The position numbers were made by a program, and so were the translations under genes. From Burkholderiaceae bacterium (lineage in GTDB: Bacteria > Pseudomonadota > Gammaproteobacteria > Burkholderiales > Burkholderiaceae_C), in NCBI GenBank assembly GCA_004299095.1, contig SCQQ01000094.1, positions 1-64,000 on the forward strand: DNA of 64,000 nucleotides. Direction: 5' to 3'. The notes beneath the pieces were generated by a model, which saw only the letters and a list, made by a program, of their open reading frames with translations, searched no databases and had not been told where the DNA came from. Positions 1 to 9,929 of this stretch are shown here, piece after piece; position 1 is the stretch's first letter, and each line of letters begins with the position of its first letter.

Positions 1-1230
1 ATGATGAAGTGGTTTCACCTCCTCATGGAACACCAGGAAGACCTGGCGCGCCTGATGACCGCGGAAGAAGGCAAGCCCATGAAGGAAGCGCGCGGCGAAG
101 TGGCTTACGGCGCCAACTTCGTCGAATGGTTTGCCGAGGAAGCCAAGCGCGTGCACGGCGAAACCATTCCCACGTACGACCGCAACAAACGCATCACCGT
201 GATTCGCCAGCCCATCGGCGTGTGCGCGGCGATCACGCCGTGGAACTTCCCGCTGGCGATGATCACGCGCAAGGTGGCGCCAGCGCTGGCCGCGGGCTGC
301 ACGGTGGTCATCAAGCCGGCCGAGCTCACACCGCTCTCGGCGCTGGCGGCAGCCGAACTGGCCGATCGCGCCGGCTTCCCGGCGGGCGTGATCAACGTCG
401 TGACCGGCATGGACGCCGCCGCCATCGGCAAAGTGCTGTGCGACAGCCCGGTCGTGCGCCACCTGTCGTTCACCGGTTCCACCGAAGTCGGCCGCATCCT
501 CATGAGCCAGTGCGCGCCGACGGTGAAGAAGCTGTCATTGGAACTGGGCGGCAACGCGCCCTTCATCGTGTTCGACGACGCCGACCTGGACGCCGCCGTG
601 GAAGGCGCCATCGTGAGCAAATACCGGAACGCGGGCCAGACCTGCGTTTGCGCCAACCGCCTGTACGCGCAGGACGGCATTTACGACGCGTTCGTGAAGA
701 AGCTCGCAGCCAAGGTCAAGGCCCTCAAGGTCGGCAGCGGCTTCGACGAAAGCACCGTGATCGGCCCGTTGATCGAGCCCGCCGCGCTCGCCAAAGTGGA
801 AAAGCACGTGGCTGACGCCAAGAAGAAAGGCGCCAAGATCGTCACCGGCGGCAGCAAGCTGAAGGGTCAGTTCTTCGAGCCCACGGTGATTTCGGGCGCG
901 ACCGACAAGATGCTGTTTGCCACCGAGGAAATCTTCGGGCCGGTGGCGCCCGTGTTCCGCTTCAAGACCGAGCAGGAAGCCATTGACGCGGCGAACGCCA
1001 CGGTCTATGGCTTGGCAAGCTACTTCTACGCCCGCGACGTCGGCCGCATCACGCGCGTGGCCGAGGGGCTGGAATACGGCATGGTGGGCATCAACACCGG
1101 GCTCATTTCCACCGAGCACGTGCCGTTCGGCGGCGTGAAGCAGTCGGGCCTGGGGCGCGAAGGCTCGACCCACGGCATCGACGAGTACCTGGAGATGAAG
1201 TACTTGTGTCTGGCGGACATGCTGAAGTAA
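1..1230 (+). CDS. gabD: NADP-dependent succinate-semialdehyde dehydrogenase, 5'-truncated by window
   Basis: Oxidises succinate semialdehyde to succinate in GABA degradation, in the cytosol. The 409 residues align with the GabD family from about residue 75 onward; full-length enzymes have about 480-490 residues, so the true start lies upstream of the window and the ATG at position 1 is internal. The cofactor-site ITPWNFP segment, the general base in LELGG (E181 of this fragment) and the nucleophile in GQTCVCANR (C215) are all present, and the C-terminal [14 protein letters not shown] is typical. Nothing suggests the enzyme is damaged. The related glutarate-semialdehyde dehydrogenase activity (DavD) cannot be excluded. 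Confidence 0.93.
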   Translation: MMKWFHLLMEHQEDLARLMTAEEGKPMKEARGEVAYGANFVEWFAEEAKRVHGETIPTYDRNKRITVIRQPIGVCAAITPWNFPLAMITRKVAPALAAGCTVVIKPAELTPLSALAAAELADRAGFPAGVINVVTGMDAAAIGKVLCDSPVVRHLSFTGSTEVGRILMSQCAPTVKKLSLELGGNAPFIVFDDADLDAAVEGAIVSKYRNAGQTCVCANRLYAQDGIYDAFVKKLAAKVKALKVGSGFDESTVIGPLIEPAALAKVEKHVADAKKKGAKIVTGGSKLKGQFFEPTVISGATDKMLFATEEIFGPVAPVFRFKTEQEAIDAANATVYGLASYFYARDVGRITRVAEGLEYGMVGINTGLISTEHVPFGGVKQSGLGREGSTHGIDEYLEMKYLCLADMLK

Positions 1231-1252
1231 TCCCGGCACCCGCGCAGTGTTG

Positions 1253-1276
1253 GCCGCAGCCCGCAATGGCTGCGGC
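1253..1276. terminator. Hairpin between convergent genes, possible bidirectional terminator
   Basis: A perfect 9-bp inverted repeat (GCCGCAGCC / GGCTGCGGC) with a 6-nt loop lies in the 54-bp gap between the convergent ends of gabD and the DUF2501 gene. There is no T-tract on either strand, so intrinsic termination is only inferred from position. Confidence 0.4.
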
Positions 1277-1284
1277 GCCGTGCG

Positions 1285-1752
1285 CTACCCGCCCAGCAGC
1301 GACGATGCCGCGTGATCGGCCACCATGCCGCAGGCCTTTTTCGCCACAGTATCTTTCACTTTGGACAAATCGAAACTGCCGCCCTTGCCGTCTTGCAGCA
1401 TGCCGGACAAACCCTGCTTGTAGTCGGCGGTCTGGTTGGCCGGCTGCTGCAGGCCCAGTTTGCTCATGAGCTTGTCCTTGACCGTTTGGCTGGCGCTGGG
1501 CGCATAGCCATGCGCCTGGCAGTAGGCCAGGACGCCCGCCACGTTTTGCGGGCTGGCGAGGCTCGTCGCGCCACCGCCCAAATGGTCCAGCAGCGAGCCG
1601 CCGGAGAGCGCGGAAGCGGCGCCCGAGGCGCCCGACGAACCCGATAAGCCGGAGACGGCGCCCTTGAGTCCATCCAGCGCACCGGCCTGGGCCGACATGG
1701 CAGCCAACAACAAGCTGGCAGCAATCGCGTAGGCGATATTGCGAGACGTCAT
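1285..1752 (-). CDS. DUF2501 family secreted protein (YjjA-like)
   Basis: Small exported protein of 155 residues with a clear signal peptide (hydrophobic AAASLLLAAM, cleavage near AQA-G), a Gly/Ser/Ala-rich linker and a C-terminal domain of about 90 residues matching DUF2501/YjjA: AGVLAYCQAHGY, VKDKLMSKLG, YKQGLSGMLQ and a final KKACGMVADHA segment with the second conserved Cys. The two Cys could form a periplasmic disulfide (inference). The ATG at 1752 is chosen over an upstream in-frame start because AGGAG sits 7 nt before it and the signal peptide begins there. The function of the family is unknown. The gene stands alone, convergent with gabD. Confidence 0.8.
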   Translation of the reverse strand: MTSRNIAYAIAASLLLAAMSAQAGALDGLKGAVSGLSGSSGASGAASALSGGSLLDHLGGGATSLASPQNVAGVLAYCQAHGYAPSASQTVKDKLMSKLGLQQPANQTADYKQGLSGMLQDGKGGSFDLSKVKDTVAKKACGMVADHAASSLLGG

Positions 1753-1831
1753 TCGAGTTCTCCTGAAAATTGGCTGCACCCATTATCGGCACGCGCCGGC
1801 ACACGGGACAGGCCAATCACGGCCGATGCGG

Positions 1832-4800
1832 TCAGTTCAATTCCAGCAACCGGCCTTCAGCGCTCAGGAATGCGGCGCGCACGCGCACCCCGGGATGAAG
1901 CCGTTCGACGGCCAGGCGATAGTGTCCGAGCTGCTCGCACAAGTCGCTTTCGCGTTCAGGACGCGCTGCGCTCTTGTAGTCCAGCACCCACCACGTGACC
2001 GGCTCGCCGTCACGAGCACGCCGCTGCACCAGGCGATCGAGGCGCAGGCGCGCGCCGCCTAGCGTGAGCTCCACTTCATTGAACGCCCGCAGGATTTCCG
2101 TTCCCGACCACGCCCACGCCGCTTCCCCGGCAAGGATGCGCTCGGCCATGGCGGCGGCACGCGCGGCCTGCGGTGCAGCCAAGCCAAAGCGCTGCGCGGC
2201 CTGGGCGATGCGCTCGGGCGGCGGAGCAGCCGGCGCGTCACCCGCATGCTCGAGTAACCAATGCATTGCCTCGCCGACCCGGGCGCTGGCGTCCGCCGGC
2301 TCGGCATCGGCGACGCATGCCGCGTCGTTGCGGGACATGCGCTCCGGCAGAGACGCCACAGGCAATCCGAGGAAGTTGAACGCGCCGGCACTGGCGTCCA
2401 TACCGGCGGCCGGCGCCGGCGCGGGGCGCTCGGGCGCCGGCAAATCCATGACATCCGGCGCGCCCTCGCGAATGCGCAGCCACCAGCTGTCGCGGACGGT
2501 TTGGCCGGGTTCGAATGCCGCCAGGACCAGGCGCTTGCGCGCCCGGGTCATCGCCACGTACAAGGCATTCAGTTCTTCGCGCGCGCCGGCACGGTCCTCC
2601 TGTGCCGATAACACCTCGACATCGGAAGACACCGCGTTCTGGTTGGCGACGAACACCAGCCTTTCCGGCGCCATCTGTCCGCTGGGCCAATCGACCAGAA
2701 CGGCCGGCACGCTGCGTTTCTGGTCGCTGGGCACGGCTGCGTCTAGCAGCACCACCTCGTCCGCCTCCAACCCCTTGGCGCCGTGCACGGTGAGCAGCCG
2801 CACGCTGCCGGGAAGGGTGCGCCGCGGCGCTTCGACGTTCTGGCGCCGCAGCAGATGCAGCCAGCGGTACGCGGTGAGGAAACGGCCGCCGTCCACATCG
2901 AGCGCCGCACCGAGCAAGGCGCGCAACTGGCGCACCACGTGCTCGCGCTCGGCCGCCGGCGCAGCGGCGGCAAAGCGGGCGAACGCGTCGCGTTCGAAGA
3001 AGATCGCTTGCAGCGCATCGTGCGGCGGCAAGGTGAGCAGCAACGTGCGAAAGCGCAGCAACTGCGCGTGCAGCACGGGTGCATCCACGCCGGCGAGATC
3101 GGCCGCTGGCAGCACATCCAGCCAGGCCGCGCGTGCCGGATCCGCTGCTTGTGCAGCAAGCGCCAGGCGCACCAGATGGTCATCGCTCAAACCAAACAGC
3201 GGCGACTTGAGCGCGCGGGCCAGGGCCAGGTCATTGCCGGGCGATACCAGCGCGTCGACCAGCGCCAGCACGTCCTGCACCGCCGGCAGTCCGGCCAGGA
3301 ACTGTTTTTCGCCGTATTCCGCAGCCACGCCGCAAGCGCGCAACTCGGTTTGCAGCACGGCCAGCGGCTTGCGTTTGCGCGCCAGCACCATGATCTCGTC
3401 CGGCTTGACGCCGGCTGCGATCCGGCCGACCACCCAGTGCGCGACCTGACGGCATTCGCAGGTGCGCACGGAATCGTCGGCTTCTTCACGCGGCGTCTGC
3501 AGGCTGTCGCGCCAGGCCGGAGTCCCTCCGTCCGCGGCCTCCGCATTGACTTTCGGCGGCCGCAGGATCATGGGCAGCGCGCCCGCGCTGCCGCTCCCCG
3601 TGCTTTCCGTGGTGTGCGCGCGGAAGCCGCTGAACCCACCTTGTGCCTGTGCCGCGCCCATGACCCGATTGACCACGGCGAGCACTTCGGGAACGTTGCG
3701 GCGGGTGTGGTCGCACGCCAAGCGGTCGCCCGCCAACGCATCGACGATGAAATCCTGCGCTGCCGCGAACAGCTGCGGATCGGCGCGGCGAAAGCGGTAA
3801 ATGCTTTGCTTGGGATCGCCCACGATGAACACGTGCGGCGCATCCGGCCCGCCGCCCGCACCGGCGTACGCAGCGAGCCAGGCATGCAGCGCGCGCCACT
3901 GGAGCGCGTTGGTGTCCTGGAACTCGTCGATGAGCAAATGGCGCACGCGCAGGTCGAGCCGCTCCTGGATGTGCGCCGACACCTCGTGATCCGCCAGCAG
4001 CGTGTACGCCGCCCGTTCCACGTCTTCCATGTCGACCCAACCGCGTTCGCGTTTCAAGCGTTTGAAGCAATCCACGAGGGCGCGCACGAGGCGGGTCATG
4101 CGTTGCTGGTAGAGCCAGGCGTCGTGCTGGCGAACCGCCCGCAACAAGCGCTGCAGTTCGGCTTCGGCCTGGGTCGCCACATCGAACTTCTCCAGGTTCT
4201 TGGACAGCCGGTCCTCTTTCGCAACGAAAAGGGCATTGCGCAACTGGCCCAGGCGTTTGACGCCATCGTTTTCCGCAAACGCGTTGACGATCCCAGCGGC
4301 GGCTTTTTGCGGGGTCTTGTTCTTTTCCCCGCCGAGCACCTTCGCCCAGCCGAGCCAGCGCTCGCCGGCGCCGGTGCGGAACAAGGCCTGTTCGGGAACC
4401 GCGCAGCCGGCCAGGTCGGGATAGAGCGCGTCGAAGCGCCGAACCGCACCCTCGACCGCGCCACCTTCGTCCGCCAGCATGAAAGCCGTGCGCTGCTTCA
4501 GCGCGCCTTCCAGCGCCTGGTGCGCACGGGTACGGCCCGCGGCCTGCACCAAGCCCACGTAATCGGACGTCAGGTCGGCGTCGGCTTCGACCACGCGCAG
4601 AAACGGCCGCCAGACTTCGTCGATTTCGTGCTGGTCGTCCTCCTGCAATTCGTAATCCAGCGGAAGACCCAACTGTTCCAGCACCGCGAGCGGCGCACCC
4701 GCGAGCAGCGCGATGAACCAACTGTGAAACGTGCGGATTTGCACTTCGCGGCCGCTTTCCAGAACGCGGCGGTAGAGCGCCGCGAGCGGCTCCTGCAAGC

Positions 4801-5146
4801 GCTCCGCATGGTCCGCCGGGATACCGCGGCCGGTTAATTCGGTTCGCAGCCGTTCCTGCCAAGCCGCCTGCGTTTCGTCTGTGTTGGGGCGCGAGAACTC
4901 CCGCAGCCACGCATACAGCCGGGCGCGCATCTCGCCCGCTGCCTTGCGCGTGAAGGTGATGGCCAGAATCTGGTCCGGCTCGGCGCCATCCAGCAGCGCG
5001 CGCACGATGCGCGACACCAGCATCCAAGTCTTGCCGGCGCCCGCGCAGGCTTCCACGGCGACACTGCGCACTGGATTGCAGGCGATGGCATAAAACGCCG
5101 CGCGCGTGCACGGCGCGCCGTTGTGTTCGTAGGCCGCGGCGGTCAT
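1832..5146 (-). CDS. AddA-like UvrD-family helicase with C-terminal nuclease domain
   Basis: 1104-residue superfamily 1 helicase-nuclease, partner of the gene just upstream, expected to process double-strand DNA ends for recombination. Motifs in order: Walker A ACAGAGKT (residues 33-40), motif Ia ITFTRKAAGEM, motif II LLIDEFQDT, motif III VGDPKQSIYRFRRAD, motif V LTVHGAKGLEADEVV, motif VI YVAMTRARKRL. At the C terminus LRLDRLV...WVLDYKSA is a PD-(D/E)XK nuclease core with the catalytic Asp and D-x-K. The ATG at 5146 overlaps the upstream stop by ATGA, so the 54-residue Arg-rich extension of the open frame is not coding. This pair next to trxA and rho is common in Burkholderiales, usually annotated only as UvrD-helicase domain protein. 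Confidence 0.88.
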   Translation of the reverse strand: MTAAAYEHNGAPCTRAAFYAIACNPVRSVAVEACAGAGKTWMLVSRIVRALLDGAEPDQILAITFTRKAAGEMRARLYAWLREFSRPNTDETQAAWQERLRTELTGRGIPADHAERLQEPLAALYRRVLESGREVQIRTFHSWFIALLAGAPLAVLEQLGLPLDYELQEDDQHEIDEVWRPFLRVVEADADLTSDYVGLVQAAGRTRAHQALEGALKQRTAFMLADEGGAVEGAVRRFDALYPDLAGCAVPEQALFRTGAGERWLGWAKVLGGEKNKTPQKAAAGIVNAFAENDGVKRLGQLRNALFVAKEDRLSKNLEKFDVATQAEAELQRLLRAVRQHDAWLYQQRMTRLVRALVDCFKRLKRERGWVDMEDVERAAYTLLADHEVSAHIQERLDLRVRHLLIDEFQDTNALQWRALHAWLAAYAGAGGGPDAPHVFIVGDPKQSIYRFRRADPQLFAAAQDFIVDALAGDRLACDHTRRNVPEVLAVVNRVMGAAQAQGGFSGFRAHTTESTGSGSAGALPMILRPPKVNAEAADGGTPAWRDSLQTPREEADDSVRTCECRQVAHWVVGRIAAGVKPDEIMVLARKRKPLAVLQTELRACGVAAEYGEKQFLAGLPAVQDVLALVDALVSPGNDLALARALKSPLFGLSDDHLVRLALAAQAADPARAAWLDVLPAADLAGVDAPVLHAQLLRFRTLLLTLPPHDALQAIFFERDAFARFAAAAPAAEREHVVRQLRALLGAALDVDGGRFLTAYRWLHLLRRQNVEAPRRTLPGSVRLLTVHGAKGLEADEVVLLDAAVPSDQKRSVPAVLVDWPSGQMAPERLVFVANQNAVSSDVEVLSAQEDRAGAREELNALYVAMTRARKRLVLAAFEPGQTVRDSWWLRIREGAPDVMDLPAPERPAPAPAAGMDASAGAFNFLGLPVASLPERMSRNDAACVADAEPADASARVGEAMHWLLEHAGDAPAAPPPERIAQAAQRFGLAAPQAARAAAMAERILAGEAAWAWSGTEILRAFNEVELTLGGARLRLDRLVQRRARDGEPVTWWVLDYKSAARPERESDLCEQLGHYRLAVERLHPGVRVRAAFLSAEGRLLELN

Positions 5147-7698
5147 GACCAGAAATCCTTGCGGCACAGGCCGCGCACTTCGCACCACTCGCACACGTCG
5201 CCCTCGCCCAGCGCGCGCAGGGTCGCACCCTGGGCGATTCGCTCGACGTCGTGCGCCATGCCTTCGTGCAATGCGGCGGCGCGCCCGGCGAGATCGTTGA
5301 CTTCCCACCAGCTGGGCCCCTTGCGGTCATCCAGATTGAGATAGGCCGCGCGCGGCGTCTCGTCGCCCGACAACAGCGCGTAAAACGGCAATTGCGTGTC
5401 CTCGCTGCCGGCTTTCAGGCGACCCCTGGTTTTGTCTTGCGCCTCGGTCTTGTAATCGATCAGAACCCGCTGCCCCGCCGCGTCGCGATCGATGCGATCG
5501 ATGCGGCCGCGCAGCAGCAGTTCGCCGCGGCGCGTCTGGATAGGCAGCTCACCGACCTCGAAGCGAAAGCCCTCGGCCTCGCGCTCGCGTTGCCATTCGA
5601 GATAAGCATCGCGCAGCGCCGGCCACGCGGCCTTGAACGGCAGGAATTCGCCCGGATTCCGATCCAGTCCGCGTTCGCGCGTGGCCTGCTCGGCCGCGGC
5701 TTCGATCAACACCAGCCGGTCACCATCGGGGCGATCGCGCAGCGCCTGATGAAAGCGGTACAGCACCGCGTGCACCCAGGTGCCCCAATCGCGTTTTTCG
5801 ACGTCTTGGTCGAGTTCGCTGTCTTCGCCCAGCCCCAGCAGATGCTTGGCAAAAAAGCGATATGGGCAAGCGCGCAGCATCTCGTAACTGGTGGCCGAGA
5901 GCGCACCCATCGGCAGCCTCGAAGCCACCGGTTTGGGACGCAGGGTGGGAATCGCCATCACAGTGCGCGCAACGCGCGGCTCGGGTGCGTCGTCCACAGG
6001 TCGCAACGCGTCGTCGAAGTCCAGCAGACGAACCAGGGGCGATGCCTGCAACGCCTCGCCGCGCGCGGTGCTTTGCGACCACAGCACGTCGACCGCAGGG
6101 CTTGCAAACACCTGCGCCCAGGCCGCTTGCTGCACGGCGCGCACGACCGTGCGGGTGGGCAAGCCCAACGCCTGCCGCTGCGCGTCGCTCCAGGGACCGG
6201 TGATCTCAGGCGTCATCGGCAGCCGCTTTTCGTCGGCGCCGGGTATCACCGCCGCCGCAAATGGCCGATCCAGCAGTTGGCTGAGGGGCAGCACCACCAC
6301 GTCGGCCTCCGCGGGCTTGGGTGGCTTGAAAGTCGCCGCTTCGAGGGTGGCGCGCGCCCAGTGCATGAAGGCGTCGAAATCCATGCGGCGCCGCGCCGCG
6401 GGCCACGCCTGCCATTGCGCCAGCGTTTCATCGTCCAGGCCCAGCGCCTGGATCAGCGCGCTGCCCGCGTCGTCGGCGGCGAGCGGCGCCCACAGCCCGC
6501 AAGCCTCCAGCAGCGTACGCGTGGCCGCGAGCCAACGCGCCAGCGCGCGCCCCGCCGCCATCGGAGCCCGCAACGCTTCGATCGCCGCGACCAACGCCGG
6601 CGCGTCGGGCAACTGCGTGGCACGCGACCAGCCACGCACGGTTTCGTGCCGCAACCAATGCTCGAGCGCGCGCCGCTCCGCAGGCGCGAAGGCCGGCGTC
6701 AGCTTGACCCAATCGAGCACGTCGTCGCTGGAGGCGTCGAACGCACAGGCCCGCAACGCCGCCATGACGCTGGCCGCGGCGTGGGTGGTGGAGAGCTTCC
6801 AGCCGGTTTCGTCGCGCAGATGGACGCCGGGCTGCACGCCCGCCGAAGCCAGCATAGCGCTGATCTGCCGGGTGACCTCACGATCCGTCGCCACCAGTGC
6901 CACCGGGGCGCGCCCTTCCGCCAGATGGTTCAGGACGCACGCGGCGGCGCGTTCGGCTTCGTCGGCAGCATCGGCGCAGGGGTGCAGCCGGGTCGTCGCC
7001 CCGGCCGCCCGGGGGTCTGGCGCCCATTCCACGACGCAATCGGCAAAGCGCGCGAGCAGGGCCTCGGTCAACGCATCCGGTTCCAGACCGCGCACGACAA
7101 ACAAGCGCTCCAGATCGCGCCCCACGTCCGACCCGAACAAGGCGTCGGTGGCGTAACCGGATTGACCGGCCCAGGCCAGCGCCACTCGGGCCAGCACCGC
7201 TTCATATTTTTGCGACGCCACCCCGGCCGTCGGCATGAAGCGCGCGGCCGCGGCCACCCAATCGGCCCGATGCGCCGGCGCGACCGCGCCAATCACGCGG
7301 CTCAGTTCCGTGGCTTGCGCGACCAGGGCAGCCGCCAGTGCGTCGCGCTCTGCCCGGAGCGGCGTTTGCTCCAGCAAGCGCGCCGCGGCCAGCAGATCGC
7401 GTCCCTGATCGAAGCTCAAATCCGCTTCATCGGGCGCGAAGAAGCCGACGCGTTCGGCCCAGGTGCGCGTGGTCTCGAAATGCGGCATGAAATGGTTCGG
7501 AAACTGCGCCGCCCAGAAGCGAGCGGCCAGCGGCACCAATTGCAGGTACGGCAGCAAAACCACGGCATGCGCCGGGTGAACGCCCGCCTCTTGCAGCTCG
7601 CTTTGGATGCGGGCCAGACGCGTGTGCCAGCGGTCGCCCACGATGCCCGTCGCACCCTGGCCGGCCGCCCCCGAATTCCGCTTCAACCCCTCACCCAT
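5143..7698 (-). CDS. AddB-like PD-(D/E)XK nuclease protein
   Basis: 851-residue partner of the AddA-like helicase. The N-terminal two thirds is a degenerate helicase-like region without a usable Walker A, as in AddB. The C-terminal nuclease core reads GRIDRIDRD...VLIDYKTEA with the catalytic Asp and D-x-K. A Cys in ACPYRFFAKHLLGL plus three late Cys in DVCEWCEVRGLC fit the iron-sulfur staple of AddB nucleases. The start is uncertain: ATG at 7698, or TTG two codons earlier, neither with a strong ribosome site. The 3' end overlaps the helicase start (ATGA), so both proteins are probably made in equal amounts. Confidence 0.83.
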   Translation of the reverse strand: MGEGLKRNSGAAGQGATGIVGDRWHTRLARIQSELQEAGVHPAHAVVLLPYLQLVPLAARFWAAQFPNHFMPHFETTRTWAERVGFFAPDEADLSFDQGRDLLAAARLLEQTPLRAERDALAAALVAQATELSRVIGAVAPAHRADWVAAAARFMPTAGVASQKYEAVLARVALAWAGQSGYATDALFGSDVGRDLERLFVVRGLEPDALTEALLARFADCVVEWAPDPRAAGATTRLHPCADAADEAERAAACVLNHLAEGRAPVALVATDREVTRQISAMLASAGVQPGVHLRDETGWKLSTTHAAASVMAALRACAFDASSDDVLDWVKLTPAFAPAERRALEHWLRHETVRGWSRATQLPDAPALVAAIEALRAPMAAGRALARWLAATRTLLEACGLWAPLAADDAGSALIQALGLDDETLAQWQAWPAARRRMDFDAFMHWARATLEAATFKPPKPAEADVVVLPLSQLLDRPFAAAVIPGADEKRLPMTPEITGPWSDAQRQALGLPTRTVVRAVQQAAWAQVFASPAVDVLWSQSTARGEALQASPLVRLLDFDDALRPVDDAPEPRVARTVMAIPTLRPKPVASRLPMGALSATSYEMLRACPYRFFAKHLLGLGEDSELDQDVEKRDWGTWVHAVLYRFHQALRDRPDGDRLVLIEAAAEQATRERGLDRNPGEFLPFKAAWPALRDAYLEWQREREAEGFRFEVGELPIQTRRGELLLRGRIDRIDRDAAGQRVLIDYKTEAQDKTRGRLKAGSEDTQLPFYALLSGDETPRAAYLNLDDRKGPSWWEVNDLAGRAAALHEGMAHDVERIAQGATLRALGEGDVCEWCEVRGLCRKDFWS

Positions 7699-7877
7699 TG
7701 CCAATCCGCCAAGCGCATCCCAAATATCGTGTTTCTGTCACAATCATCCCCACTTTACCGCGTGACGGAAGAGCGTCCGGCCCGCGCGCAACGTGCGTAC
7801 CCCGTCAGGCACCGCACCCACGCACTGGCCGCTTCCATGCTCCGACGCTCATGCCACTTTTCCCGGAAGACTCACTC

Positions 7878-8210
7878 ATGGCAAACCAACTGATCAAGCA
7901 CGTCAGCGACAGCTCTTTTGAAACCGAAGTTCTCAAGTCGGACAAGCCCGTCCTGGTCGATTTCTGGGCTGAATGGTGCGGCCCGTGCAAATCGATTGCG
8001 CCGACGCTCGACGAGCTCGCCACCGACTACGGCGAGCGGCTGCAGATCGCCAAGGTCAACGTGGACGAAAACCAGGCGATTCCGGCCAAGTTCGGCATCC
8101 GCAGCATTCCGACGCTGATGATTTTCAAGAAGGGCGAACTGGCCGACAGCCGTATCGGCGCCCTGACGAAAGCGCAGTTGAGCAAATTCATCGACCAGCA
8201 ACTGGCGTGA
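7878..8210 (+). CDS. trxA: Thioredoxin 1
   Basis: Cytosolic disulfide reductant of 110 residues, the usual length. The active site WCGPCK has its cysteines at positions 34 and 37; FWAEWCGPC, the cis-proline in RSIPTLMIFKKGE and the C-terminal helix are all canonical. GGAAG lies about 10 nt before the ATG. The frame is open far upstream, but alignment fixes the start at MANQLIKHV. The gene is divergent from the AddAB-like operon across about 180 bp and precedes rho, a neighbourhood conserved from gamma- to betaproteobacteria. Confidence 0.97.
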   Translation: MANQLIKHVSDSSFETEVLKSDKPVLVDFWAEWCGPCKSIAPTLDELATDYGERLQIAKVNVDENQAIPAKFGIRSIPTLMIFKKGELADSRIGALTKAQLSKFIDQQLA

Positions 8211-8255
8211 ATCGCCGGCGCGCGCGCAACGCGGGCCGCGCCGCGCCCAAAACCC

Positions 8256-8264
8256 TGTCATAAT
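8256..8264 (+). promoter_or_regulatory. Extended -10 promoter candidate for rho
   Basis: TGtCATAAT matches an extended -10 element (TGn plus a 5/6 match to TATAAT) in the 257-bp trxA-rho gap. No convincing -35 hexamer is seen, as expected for extended -10 promoters. It would start transcription near 8271 and give a leader of about 200 nt. Confidence 0.45.
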
Positions 8265-8273
8265 TTCCAACTT

Positions 8274-8297
8274 CGACGCGGTCCAAACGCCGCGTCG
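8274..8297 (+). other. Hairpin at the predicted 5' end of the rho leader
   Basis: Perfect 8-bp inverted repeat CGACGCGG / CCGCGTCG with an 8-nt loop, extendable by a T-A pair. It begins within a few bases of the start site predicted from the -10 element at 8259, so it would cap the rho mRNA. There is no T-tract, so it is not a normal terminator. Confidence 0.4.
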
Positions 8298-8467
8298 AGT
8301 CGCATGCCAAGCGGTGCGACAGCGGGACCACCCGAGACCTACGGGATGGCCGGCCGCTAAAACTTCCAACCTTCAGTCTTTCCCGTGTGAATCAAGGCCG
8401 TTGCCGCGCATGTGGCCGGCTTCACTCAAGCCTTTCTGCCGGGCCGAATTTAGCTGGCCCCCACCCT

Positions 8468-9733
8468 ATGCATCTCAAAGAACTCAAAGTGCTCCACGTC
8501 TCGGAGCTGCTGAAGCAGGCCGAAGAACTGGAAATCGAAAACGCGAGCCGCTTGCGCAAGCAGGAGTTGATGTTCGCCATCATCAAGAAGCGCGCCAAGG
8601 GCGGCGAGCAAGTGTTTGCCGATGGCGTGCTGGAAACGCTGCCGGATGGCTTCGGCTTCCTGCGCAGCCCCGACACCAGCTACACCGCCTCGACCGAAGA
8701 CATCTACATCAGCCCGAGCCAGGTGCGCCGCTTCAATCTGCGCACCGGCGACATGATCGAAGGCGAAGTGCGCATTCCGAAGGATGGCGAGCGCTACTTC
8801 GCGCTGACGCGGCTCGACGCGGTGAACGGCAACCCGCCCGAGCAGAACAAGCACAAGATCATGTTCGAGAACCTGACGCCGCTGTTTCCGGACGAAGCCA
8901 TGCACTTGGAGCGCGAGAACTTCAAGGGTGAGGAAAACATCACCGGCCGCATCATCGACATCGTGGCGCCCATCGGCAAGGGCCAGCGTGCGCTGATCGT
9001 GGCGCCGCCCAAGAGCGGCAAGACGGTGATGATGCAAACCATCGCCCACGCCATCAGCGCCAACTACCCCGACATCCCGATGATGGTGCTGCTGATCGAC
9101 GAGCGGCCCGAGGAAGTCACCGACATGCAGCGCTCGGTCAACGCCGAGGTGATCGCCTCGACATTTGACGAACCCGCGACGCGCCACGTGCACGTGGCCG
9201 AAATGGTGATCGAGCGGGCCAAGCGCCTGGTCGAAATGAAAAAGGACGTGGTGATCCTGCTGGATTCGATCACGCGCCTGGCACGCGCCTACAACAACGT
9301 CGTGCCGTCGTCGGGCAAGGTGCTCACGGGCGGCGTCGATTCGAACGCACTGCAGCGCCCCAAGCGCTTCCTGGGCGCGGCGCGCAACATCGAGGAAGGC
9401 GGCTCGCTCACCATCATCGCCACCGCGCTGATCGACACCGGCAGCCGCATGGACGAGGTGATCTTCGAGGAATTCAAGGGCACGGGCAACAGCGAAATCC
9501 ACTTGGATCGCCGCCTGTACGAAAAGCGCGTGTTCCCGGCCATCCAATTGAACCGCTCCAGCACGCGTCGCGAGGAACTTCTGCTGGCGCCCGAGGTGCT
9601 GCAGAAGTCGCGCATCCTGCGCCAGTTCATGTACAACATGGACGAAATCGAAGCCATGGAAATGGTCCAGAAAAGCATGAAGGCGACCAAGACCAACGTC
9701 GATTTCTTCGACATGATGCGGCGCGGCGGCTGA
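8468..9733 (+). CDS. rho: Transcription termination factor Rho
   Basis: Hexameric RNA-dependent ATPase that ends transcription at Rho-dependent sites. The 421 residues match the betaproteobacterial length (about 420). In order: the N-terminal Rho_N helical domain ([23 protein letters not shown]), the cold-shock-like RNA-binding domain with DGFGFLRSP, Walker [12 protein letters not shown], Walker [12 protein letters not shown], the Q loop with [14 protein letters not shown], and the R-loop region. No insertion is present in the N-terminal domain. The ATG at 8468 gives the canonical MHLKEL start. Rho commonly controls its own leader; the long leader and its hairpin are consistent with that, but this is inference. 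Confidence 0.98.
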   Translation: MHLKELKVLHVSELLKQAEELEIENASRLRKQELMFAIIKKRAKGGEQVFADGVLETLPDGFGFLRSPDTSYTASTEDIYISPSQVRRFNLRTGDMIEGEVRIPKDGERYFALTRLDAVNGNPPEQNKHKIMFENLTPLFPDEAMHLERENFKGEENITGRIIDIVAPIGKGQRALIVAPPKSGKTVMMQTIAHAISANYPDIPMMVLLIDERPEEVTDMQRSVNAEVIASTFDEPATRHVHVAEMVIERAKRLVEMKKDVVILLDSITRLARAYNNVVPSSGKVLTGGVDSNALQRPKRFLGAARNIEEGGSLTIIATALIDTGSRMDEVIFEEFKGTGNSEIHLDRRLYEKRVFPAIQLNRSSTRREELLLAPEVLQKSRILRQFMYNMDEIEAMEMVQKSMKATKTNVDFFDMMRRGG

Positions 9734-9773
9734 CCCTATCCATGACGAAATGACCTCGCTGCACTTCGATGAC

Positions 9774-9788
9774 GGGCGCTGTGCGCCC
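9774..9788. other. Small GC hairpin behind rho
   Basis: GGGCGC-TGT-GCGCCC, a 6-bp stem with a 3-nt loop, 40 bp after the rho stop. Without a T-tract it is at best a weak 3' end or an RNase barrier. Confidence 0.25.
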
Positions 9789-9851
9789 ATGACCGGAACG
9801 GCGACCCTTCAGTCAACGCTGCCGCATGCGCGGCACGACAGCCATTGAATT

Positions 9852-9857
9852 TATAAT
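9852..9857 (+). promoter_or_regulatory. -10 element upstream of rpmE
   Basis: A perfect TATAAT lies 72 bp before the rpmE ATG in an AT-rich patch that stands out from the GC-rich surroundings. The -35 position at 16-18 bp spacing shows no good match, so only the -10 is claimed. Confidence 0.5.
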
Positions 9858-9929
9858 TTGCGGTTTATCGGAAAGTACGCCGCACAGGTCGGCGCGGCTG
9901 CCGCACCCAAAACATCCAAGGATTTCATC

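Noticed and set aside
2783-4837. 684-codon open frame opposite the AddA-like gene
   Set aside because: Antisense shadow; composition is Gln/Arg/His-rich and has no motif.
3486-5330. 614-codon minus-strand frame
   Set aside because: Overlaps the helicase in another frame; all helicase motifs are in the 1832-5146 frame.
8450-9790. 446-codon frame opposite rho
   Set aside because: Antisense of an essential, clearly identified gene.
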